Part shown: positions 1 to 5,088 of the stretch, in pieces
Layout: each line of letters starts with the position of its first letter
How positions within the stretch are numbered: the first letter of the stretch is position 1
NCBI GenBank assembly: GCA_013911345.1
Contig: JACETJ010000127.1
Span: 1-5,088, forward strand
Direction: 5' to 3'
Source: Congregibacter sp.
GTDB lineage: Bacteria > Pseudomonadota > Gammaproteobacteria > Pseudomonadales > Halieaceae
DNA length: 5,088 nt
Notes under the pieces: generated by a model
Told to the model about the DNA's origin: nothing
The model's database searches: none
The model's input: only the letters and a program-made list of their open reading frames with translations
Made by a program: the position numbers and the translations under genes

Positions 1-978
1 GGGTTCGGTGTGCCTACTTTGATCGCTGTGCACCTTGAGAATGACCCCCAAGGACATGGTCTGGAGCTGGCAAAAGCCTATGCCGCCGGCACCGGCGGGC
101 ATCGGGCTGGCGTACTCGAGTCATCATTTATTGCTGAGGTGAAGTCAGACTTGATGGGGGAGCAAACGATTCTGTGCGGCATGCTACAAACAGGCTCGCT
201 GCTGTGCTTCGACAGAATGGTCGAACTGGGAGTCGACGCAGCCTATGCCGCCAAATTGGTGCAATATGGCTGGGAAACCGTTACCGAAGGCCTTAAGCAG
301 GGCGGCATCACCAACATGATGGACAGGCTATCCAACCCCGCGAAAATTCGTGCCTTTGACCTTGCTGAAGAAATGAAAGGCATTCTACGGCCGCTGTTTG
401 AAAAGCATCAGGACGACATTATGTCTGGGCATTTCTCCAGCACCATGATGGCGGATTGGGCGGACGACGACGCCAACTTGCTGAAGTGGCGGTCGGAAAC
501 CAACGGCACACCATTTGAGTTGCAGGACATTACCGACGATCCAATTGATGAGCAGACCTACTATGACCAGGGCATACTCATGACTGCCATGGTCAAAGCT
601 GGCGTAGAGCTCGCCTATGAAACCATGGTGTCTGCGGGCATTATCGAAGAGTCTGCTTACTATGAGTCACTGCATGAAACACCTTTGATTGCCAACACGA
701 TCGCGCGCAAAAAGCTGTATGAAATGAATGTGGTGATCTCTGATACCGCGGAATACGGCTGCTACTTATTTGATCAGGCTGCGCGCCCGTTGCTAAAACC
801 CCTCGTTGCAAGCCTTGATACCGACGTCATCGGGGCGGGCGTATCAGCCGACAATGGGGTCGATAACCGCCGGCTGATCGATGTGAATGCAGAGATCCGC
901 TCGCATTCAGTAGAAGTCGTGGGTGCCAAGCTCCGCGGCTACATGACAGGCATGAAAGCGATCTCGTCCGCTGACTGA
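1..978 (+). CDS. ilvC: Ketol-acid reductoisomerase, class II (long form), 5'-truncated by window edge
   Basis: Catalyses the Mg2+- and NADPH-dependent isomerisation and reduction of 2-acetolactate or 2-aceto-2-hydroxybutyrate, the second common step of branched-chain amino acid synthesis, in the cytoplasm. The frame is open from base 1 ([11 protein letters not shown]), so the GTG at base 10 is an internal valine codon and not a start. The 325 visible residues align without gaps, from memory, to about residues 168-491 of E. coli IlvC, so the N-terminal Rossmann domain lies outside the window. Metal ligands are visible: D50 and E54 in the [10 protein letters not shown] segment (E. coli D217, E221) and the E222/E226 pair in ESLHE (E389, E393). 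S247 in ISDTAEYG matches the substrate-binding S414. Two knotted helical domains in tandem mark the long class II enzyme, unlike the roughly 330-residue class I form. It ends in TGA 125 bp before hppA on the same strand, with no obvious terminator between. Confidence 0.97.
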   Translation, partial: GFGVPTLIAVHLENDPQGHGLELAKAYAAGTGGHRAGVLESSFIAEVKSDLMGEQTILCGMLQTGSLLCFDRMVELGVDAAYAAKLVQYGWETVTEGLKQGGITNMMDRLSNPAKIRAFDLAEEMKGILRPLFEKHQDDIMSGHFSSTMMADWADDDANLLKWRSETNGTPFELQDITDDPIDEQTYYDQGILMTAMVKAGVELAYETMVSAGIIEESAYYESLHETPLIANTIARKKLYEMNVVISDTAEYGCYLFDQAARPLLKPLVASLDTDVIGAGVSADNGVDNRRLIDVNAEIRSHSVEVVGAKLRGYMTGMKAISSAD

Positions 979-984
979 AGACTC

Positions 985-1107
985 ATGAGCAACTTTATCT
1001 TCGGTTATGGACGTGAACGCATCAGAATGCCATTGATAGGGACCGAGTCCGTCGTTAGACTTGCCCCCCACCTAATTTGGAACACTACTCACCAGGATGT
1101 CCTATGA
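985..1107 (+). CDS. Possible 40-residue small ORF between ilvC and hppA (speculative)
   Basis: An ATG six bases after the ilvC stop opens a 40-codon frame (starting [15 protein letters not shown], ending HQDVL) that runs the whole gap and stops at TGA 1105-1107. That stop overlaps the hppA ATG as ATGA. The position and overlap are what a translationally coupled leader or small protein would show. Against it, the upstream Shine-Dalgarno is weak (GAAG at 977-980, close to the ATG), the peptide has no recognisable domain, signal peptide or membrane segment, and an open frame of this length arises by chance fairly often. I do not recognise it as any known family. Treat it as a hypothesis. Confidence 0.15.
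   Translation: MSNFIFGYGRERIRMPLIGTESVVRLAPHLIWNTTHQDVL
1033..1061 (+). promoter_or_regulatory. Candidate sigma-70 promoter for hppA
   Basis: TTGATA at 1033-1038 matches the -35 consensus at five of six positions. TAGACT at 1056-1061 matches the -10 consensus at four of six, and the spacer is 17 bp. Transcription would begin near 1068, giving a leader of about 35 nt before the hppA ATG. A four-base-pair dyad (GGAC/GTCC, 1040-1050) lies in the spacer and is too short to interpret. Matches this good can occur by chance, and hppA could instead be read from the ilvC promoter. Confidence 0.3.
1094..1097 (+). promoter_or_regulatory. Shine-Dalgarno site that fixes the hppA start
   Basis: AGGA lies six bases before ATG 1104. 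It supports that ATG over the in-frame TTG at 1077, which would add nine polar residues ahead of a segment that otherwise starts as a membrane helix, and which has no purine-rich site in front of it. Confidence 0.7.
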
Positions 1108-3110
1108 GCTTTGACCTGACTTTGCCCCCCATTCTCGGGGTGGTAGGCCTCGCAATTGCGTTCGTGATTTACAACATAATGTCCCGCTATGAAGCGGGTG
1201 GAGAGAAGGTCCGCGGCATCGCAGACCAGATTCACCTTGGCGCCATGGTGTTCATGCACCGTGAATACAAGATGCTGTTTGCCTTTGCGGCTGTGCTCGT
1301 AGTCGGCATTCTTGTCTCGCCACTGGGCACCAACACCGCCATTGCCTTCGTTGCAGGTGCAGTGTCCTCCGCCACGGCTGGCTATCTCGGCATGTATGCC
1401 GCCACCAAGGCTAATGTCCGCACTGCCGTTGCAGCGAATCAACACGGCGCGGCTTCGGCCCTGAATATTGCGTTCTACGGTGGCTCCATCATGGGTCTTT
1501 GCGTCGCTTCTCTAGGACTCATTGGCCTCGGCGGTTTGTACTATTACTTTGGTGGCGATCCCCACACTGCCCATGCGATTCATGGATTTGGCATGGGTGG
1601 CTCAGTGGTCGCACTTTTCTCACGTGTGGGTGGCGGTATTTTCACAAAATCTGCCGATGTTGGTGCAGACCTGGTTGGGAAGATCGAAGCCGGCATTCCG
1701 GAAGACGACCCGCGAAATCCGGGCGTTATTGCCGATAACGTCGGAGATAACGTGGGTGATATCGCTGGCATGGGGTCAGATATCTTTGAATCCTATTGCG
1801 GATCCATGATTGCCTGTATTGCTATCGCGTCTACCATGGCGATTACGAACGAATTCACCGTTGATAATCAGAGCGCCATGATGGCATTCCCCCTTGCTCT
1901 AGCTAGCATCGGTCTCATCTCATCTGTCGCGGGCATATTAATCGTTCGCTTGCGCTCCTCTGCGGCACCGGAAGCCGCATTGCGCAGCGGCACACTGGGA
2001 GCACCCATTATTTTTATTGCCATGGCGTGGTTTTTGGCAGACATGATGGGAATCGACCGCAATACATGGTGGGCTGTGGTATCCGGTGCCGTAGGTGGCA
2101 TTGCCATTGGCCTGATTACCGAGTACTACACCGGCGGAAAGCCAGTGCGTACCATCGCCAAATCAGGTGAGACCGGACCTGCCACTGTCATGATCACCGG
2201 CCTTGCCGTTGGCATGCAATCGGTTGTGGCCCCAGTGCTATTTCTCGCGGCTATTATCTTCGTATCAACCCAGCTAGCCGGCTTGTACGGCGTGGGTATT
2301 GCCGCCGTGGGCATGCTGGCCACCGTCGGGATTACCATGGCAATCGATGCCTATGGTCCTGTCGCCGACAATGCGGGCGGCATCGCCGAAATGGCAGGCA
2401 TGGGTGAAGAGACGCGCAGTATTACCGATGGCCTGGATGAAGTGGGCAACACAACCGCAGCAATTGGAAAGGGCTTCGCTATTGGCGCAGCCGCGCTTGC
2501 GGCGCTCGCCATTATCGCGGCGTTCGTTGAAACCGTCACCGTCAACAATCCCGACTTCTCGCTGAAGCTGTCAGATCCCATGGTGCTGATCGGCATGTTC
2601 ATAGGCGGGGCGATCCCTTTCTTAATCGCCTCGATCACCATGACCGCGGTCGGTGATGCGGCATTTGACATGATTAACGAGATTCGGCGCCAGTTCCGTG
2701 AGATACCGGGTTTGCTTGAGGGCAATGCCGAGCCGGATACGGCCCGTTGCGTTGATATCGCCACGACTGCCGCATTGCGGCGCATGGTCCTGCCCGGAGC
2801 AATCGCAGTATTCGCGCCCGTTATCGTGGGCTTGGGGCTCGGCGCAACGGCGCTAGGGGGCTTGTTGGCTGGAGGATTGCTCGGCTGCGTACTGATGGCA
2901 CTGATGATGGCTAACGCCGGTGGCGCATGGGATAACGCGAAAAAGTTTATCGAAAAAGGCAACCTTGGCGGCAAGGGTTCAGATACTCACGCTGCGGCAG
3001 TAGTGGGCGATACGGTAGGTGACCCTTTCAAGGATACGTCTGGCCCGTCGATGAACATCTTGATCAACGTCATGGCGATCGTGAGCTTGGTGATTGCGCC
3101 GCTGCTCTGA
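1104..3110 (+). CDS. hppA: K+-dependent membrane-bound pyrophosphatase (H+- or Na+-translocating)
   Basis: Integral membrane pump that hydrolyses pyrophosphate and moves H+ and/or Na+ out of the cytoplasm, recovering energy from biosynthetic PPi. It has 668 residues from ATG 1104, within the family range, and about 16 hydrophobic segments (first near 5-25, last near 648-667). Family signatures are intact: the [19 protein letters not shown] loop (201-219) with the acidic residues that bind Mg-PPi, D415 in [12 protein letters not shown] (415-426), the [11 protein letters not shown] segment (604-614) and [12 protein letters not shown] (634-645). In [10 protein letters not shown] (448-457), A452 and G455 replace the Lys and Thr found in K+-independent enzymes, so K+ activation is expected. 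E229 in DIFESY sits where the Na+-pumping Thermotoga maritima enzyme has its TM6 glutamate, not one turn later as in plant H+ pumps. Na+ pumping is therefore possible but not settled. It follows ilvC on the same strand and ends at a strong terminator. Confidence 0.97.
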   Translation: MSFDLTLPPILGVVGLAIAFVIYNIMSRYEAGGEKVRGIADQIHLGAMVFMHREYKMLFAFAAVLVVGILVSPLGTNTAIAFVAGAVSSATAGYLGMYAATKANVRTAVAANQHGAASALNIAFYGGSIMGLCVASLGLIGLGGLYYYFGGDPHTAHAIHGFGMGGSVVALFSRVGGGIFTKSADVGADLVGKIEAGIPEDDPRNPGVIADNVGDNVGDIAGMGSDIFESYCGSMIACIAIASTMAITNEFTVDNQSAMMAFPLALASIGLISSVAGILIVRLRSSAAPEAALRSGTLGAPIIFIAMAWFLADMMGIDRNTWWAVVSGAVGGIAIGLITEYYTGGKPVRTIAKSGETGPATVMITGLAVGMQSVVAPVLFLAAIIFVSTQLAGLYGVGIAAVGMLATVGITMAIDAYGPVADNAGGIAEMAGMGEETRSITDGLDEVGNTTAAIGKGFAIGAAALAALAIIAAFVETVTVNNPDFSLKLSDPMVLIGMFIGGAIPFLIASITMTAVGDAAFDMINEIRRQFREIPGLLEGNAEPDTARCVDIATTAALRRMVLPGAIAVFAPVIVGLGLGATALGGLLAGGLLGCVLMALMMANAGGAWDNAKKFIEKGNLGGKGSDTHAAAVVGDTVGDPFKDTSGPSMNILINVMAIVSLVIAPLL

Positions 3111-3124
3111 TCACTATTGAGAAC

Positions 3125-3154
3125 AAAAAAAGGGGCCTGCTGGCCCCTTTTTTT
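3125..3154. terminator. Bidirectional Rho-independent terminator
   Basis: Seven A, then GGGGCC (3132-3137), a TGCT loop, GGCCCC (3142-3147) and seven T form a perfect inverted repeat apart from the four-base loop. The GC-rich six-pair stem is followed by a T-run on the + strand and, by symmetry, on the - strand. It lies 14 bp after the hppA stop and 16 bp after the stop of the convergent TPR gene, so it can end both transcripts. It accounts for most of the 60-bp gap between the two genes. Confidence 0.95.
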
Positions 3155-3170
3155 GTGGCGGGGAATAATG

Positions 3171-4643
3171 TCATTGGAGTGACTCAGTGATCAGCAATGG
3201 CAGCTGAGCCAAACATGACCAGTCACCTCGACTTTGCTGCCTCAGCAACATGGTTTTCCCATAGAGCACACTGGTATCTCGCTCAATACCCCACCTCCAG
3301 TTGCAAGGTTTAGGCAACAAGATGATCTGCTTGGCACCCAAGGCACCGGCAACGTGCACGGTTGAATTATCAATACTGACGACGATATCGCACGCTGCAA
3401 TGAGAGCGGCTAGTCCATCGATATCATGAGTAACATCGACACTTTCCTCCTGATGAAGAACCACGCCTCGCTCCGATAAGCCATCTACATCAGCTACGAC
3501 ATCACCGTATTGGAGATTCACAAGAAAATTTACCACCGGATCCAGTGCAGCCACCAGTTGCGCCAATGCGATCGAGCGATCCGAACCTGTCTCTTTATTG
3601 ATGGAGGCCCATGAAATACCAACAATCGGTTTGCCCTGCGCCAGTCCTGCCAACTTGGGCTTCAGCTCGGCTACCCGGCGCTCGTCAGCCTTAAGATAGT
3701 AATCGCCACTAAATGCCGAAAACTGATCACCAGCTTTTCTATACGGACCGATACACGATGCCAATGCCACCTGCGCGTCAATCTCATCGATCGGCACCTC
3801 AGAATAGGCTCCATAAAGCGATAGGTTTGAAGAAAAAGATCGGGAAAACAGCGCGTGTAGCCGTGGATCAGCCACCAAAAGGACGCGAGCACAGTGATCG
3901 AGAATATGGTTCAAAACACTGGCAAACATCACCACATCACCAATGCCTTCTTCAGTCCAAACAAGCACCGTGTCGGCGGCCTTGAAATCCCATAATGGCT
4001 TGTCAGCCAGCGCAGGGAGCATTTTTGGCGACTTGGCTGTCAATCTGGCTTCGTAATACTGCCAACCCTCGGCAAATCTCTCCTGCGCGAGCAGAGTAAA
4101 ACCAAGATACGCCTCTATGTCCGGATCTTCTGCAAGTGCCAGCCCTGCGCGAAAGTACTCCTCTGCGTCGATATGCCTGTCATCGTCGAGAGCCAAAATG
4201 CCAAGGTTTTTGAATGCCTGCGGGTGCGGGCCAACCTCTAGTATCTGTCGGTAACAACTCTCCGCGGCGGCAAGATCCCCAAGGGCTTTTAGCACATTAC
4301 CGAGGTTAAACATCGCTGGGAGATGTTTAGGCTGACACGCGAGTGTGTCCCGATATAAGGAAATCGCTCCTGGCAAATCGCCCTTTCGCTCCAGAATAAA
4401 CCCGAGGTTGTAAATCGCGTCAGCATAGTCTGGAGCCAACTTATGTGCCATTGAGAGCAGGTTTTCAGCGAGCTCTACCTTCCCTCTTTGTAACTGCGCG
4501 ACGCCGGCGATTGTCAACAAAGGGGGGTGTTGTGGAAACTGCAACAATCCAGACGTCGCAACCGACAACGCTCGCGCGACGTCACCGCGATTGAGCCAAC
4601 GCACTGCCTCATCAAAGAAACGTTGGGCCTTTGCCGCGGTCAC
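3171..4643 (-). CDS. TPR-repeat protein with C-terminal glycosyltransferase-like (GT9/GT41-type) domain
   Basis: A 490-residue protein of unproven function. Residues from about 5 to 205 are tandem 34-residue TPR helix pairs, roughly six, with typical positions such as [19 protein letters not shown] (76-94) and [19 protein letters not shown] (110-128). Residues from about 224 to 490 resemble GT-B glycosyltransferases of the heptosyltransferase or TPR-linked O-GlcNAc-transferase kind: [12 protein letters not shown] (229-240), a second-domain start at PIVGISWAS (339-347), [13 protein letters not shown] (425-437), then [11 protein letters not shown] (442-452). No signal peptide or membrane helix is seen, so it is probably cytoplasmic. 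The GTG start at 4643 overlaps the ilvH TGA as GTGA. The nearest GGAG is 16 bases upstream, so initiation probably depends on ribosomes finishing ilvH. A GTG at 4604, with GAGG close upstream, is an alternative start but would remove part of the first TPR. Proteins of this architecture are usually annotated only as TPR proteins. Donor and acceptor are unknown. Confidence 0.88.
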   Translation of the reverse strand: MTAAKAQRFFDEAVRWLNRGDVARALSVATSGLLQFPQHPPLLTIAGVAQLQRGKVELAENLLSMAHKLAPDYADAIYNLGFILERKGDLPGAISLYRDTLACQPKHLPAMFNLGNVLKALGDLAAAESCYRQILEVGPHPQAFKNLGILALDDDRHIDAEEYFRAGLALAEDPDIEAYLGFTLLAQERFAEGWQYYEARLTAKSPKMLPALADKPLWDFKAADTVLVWTEEGIGDVVMFASVLNHILDHCARVLLVADPRLHALFSRSFSSNLSLYGAYSEVPIDEIDAQVALASCIGPYRKAGDQFSAFSGDYYLKADERRVAELKPKLAGLAQGKPIVGISWASINKETGSDRSIALAQLVAALDPVVNFLVNLQYGDVVADVDGLSERGVVLHQEESVDVTHDIDGLAALIAACDIVVSIDNSTVHVAGALGAKQIILLPKPCNWRWGIERDTSVLYGKTMLLRQQSRGDWSCLAQLPLLITESLQ

Positions 4644-5088
4644 GGTGATAGCACTTTTTCTCCGCGCGCCATACCCGCGACGCCCGAGCGCACCACTTCC
4701 AGCACCTCGGTCTCGCCGAGCGCCTGTAAAAAGGAGTCCAATTTTTCAGAGGGTCCGGTGAGCTGCACAATGTAGGTTGTGGGGCCCACATCGATAATCT
4801 GGCCGCGGAAAATTTCCGCCGTGCGCTTGACCTCATCACGCTGGTCATCGACTGCCCGTACTTTGACCAGCAGCGTATCCCGCTCAACATGCGCGCCCTC
4901 AGTCAGGTCAACCACCTTCACCACATCTACAATTTTATTGAGGTGCTTAGTGATCTGCTCAATCTTGAGGTCGTCGCCCGTCGTGGTCACAGTCAATCTC
5001 GACAGTGAGTGATCGTCAGTCGGAGCCACGTTGAGAGTCTCAATGTTGTAACCACGCTGTGAGAACAACCCCACAACCCGCGACAAGG
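4640..5088 (-). CDS. ilvH: Acetolactate synthase small (regulatory) subunit, N-terminus cut by window edge
   Basis: Regulatory subunit of acetohydroxyacid synthase. It stimulates the catalytic large subunit, which makes 2-acetolactate and 2-aceto-2-hydroxybutyrate, and confers feedback inhibition by valine. The visible frame starts at L-S-R-V-V-G-L-F-S-Q-R-G-Y-N-I-E, equivalent to E. coli IlvH residue 16. About 15 residues, including the start, are therefore missing, and the TTG at 5086 is an internal leucine codon. The N-terminal ACT domain ends near visible residue 60. The C-terminal domain carries GAHVERDTLLVKV, RDEVKRTAEIFRGQIIDV and VVRSGVAGMARGEKV, all close to E. coli IlvH. The serine equivalent to S17, where E. 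coli mutations relieve valine inhibition, is present. The valine-loop residues N11 and G14 lie outside the window. The 148 visible residues plus those missing give about 163, the normal length. The large subunit (ilvI or ilvB) is expected immediately upstream, beyond the right edge. Confidence 0.97.
   Translation of the reverse strand, partial: LSRVVGLFSQRGYNIETLNVAPTDDHSLSRLTVTTTGDDLKIEQITKHLNKIVDVVKVVDLTEGAHVERDTLLVKVRAVDDQRDEVKRTAEIFRGQIIDVGPTTYIVQLTGPSEKLDSFLQALGETEVLEVVRSGVAGMARGEKVLSP

Noticed and set aside
1040..1050. Short dyad GGAC/GTCC in the ilvC-hppA gap as a terminator or operator
   Set aside because: There are only four base pairs, with no T-run after them. Dyads this short are expected by chance.
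1077..1103. Upstream TTG start for hppA adding nine residues
   Set aside because: There is no Shine-Dalgarno before it, the added residues are polar and unlike the family N-terminus, and ATG 1104 has AGGA at good spacing.
1089..1445. A 118-codon open frame on the - strand over the hppA start
   Set aside because: It overlaps the N-terminal membrane segments of hppA, has no domain signature and is best explained as a shadow frame.
2351..2974. A 207-codon open frame on the - strand inside hppA
   Set aside because: It is fully antisense to a strongly conserved gene. The translation is dominated by Ala, Pro, Ser and Ile, as expected from reading GC-rich membrane-protein codons backwards, and it has no recognisable motif.
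3713..3985. A 90-codon open frame on the + strand inside the TPR gene
   Set aside because: It is antisense to the glycosyltransferase-like domain, of biased composition, and has no ribosome site or family resemblance that I can see.
4612..5012. Overlapping + and - frames over ilvH (4612-4890 on -, 4779-5012 on +)
   Set aside because: The ilvH frame matches the known family along its whole visible length. The others are out-of-frame or antisense readings.

Overview
The window reads as ordinary bacterial chromosome, densely coded, with two convergent transcription units that meet at a strong bidirectional terminator. I find no mobile element, CRISPR array, tRNA or rRNA. The class II (long) ketol-acid reductoisomerase and the IlvH small subunit both look close to their E. 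coli counterparts when compared from memory. That suggests a gammaproteobacterium, possibly a marine or otherwise environmental one because it carries a membrane pyrophosphatase. The taxonomic call is an inference and is not proven by this sequence.

Layout, left to right. (1) On the + strand, bases 1-978 are the C-terminal two thirds of ilvC, cut by the left edge. (2) A 125-bp gap (979-1103) holds a weak promoter candidate, a Shine-Dalgarno site and an unlisted 40-codon reading frame whose stop overlaps the next start. (3) Bases 1104-3110 (+) are a complete membrane-bound ion-pumping pyrophosphatase (hppA) of the K+-dependent type. (4) Bases 3125-3154 form a nearly perfect palindromic terminator serving both strands. 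(5) On the - strand, bases 4643 down to 3171 encode a 490-residue protein with N-terminal TPR repeats and a C-terminal glycosyltransferase-like domain. (6) Bases 5088 down to 4640 (-) are ilvH, the regulatory subunit of acetolactate synthase, cut by the right edge.

How they work together: IlvH (with a large subunit expected just outside the window) and IlvC carry out the first two common steps of valine, leucine and isoleucine synthesis. Here they lie on opposite strands, about 3.7 kb apart, rather than in one collinear run. The TPR gene overlaps the ilvH stop codon by four bases (GTGA), so it is probably co-transcribed and translationally coupled to acetolactate synthase, although its predicted role has no obvious metabolic link. 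The pyrophosphatase probably recovers energy from biosynthetic pyrophosphate as an H+ or Na+ gradient. Nothing in the window amounts to a clearly new system. The points most worth a second look are the TPR/ilvH coupling, the ion specificity of the pyrophosphatase and the small frame upstream of it.
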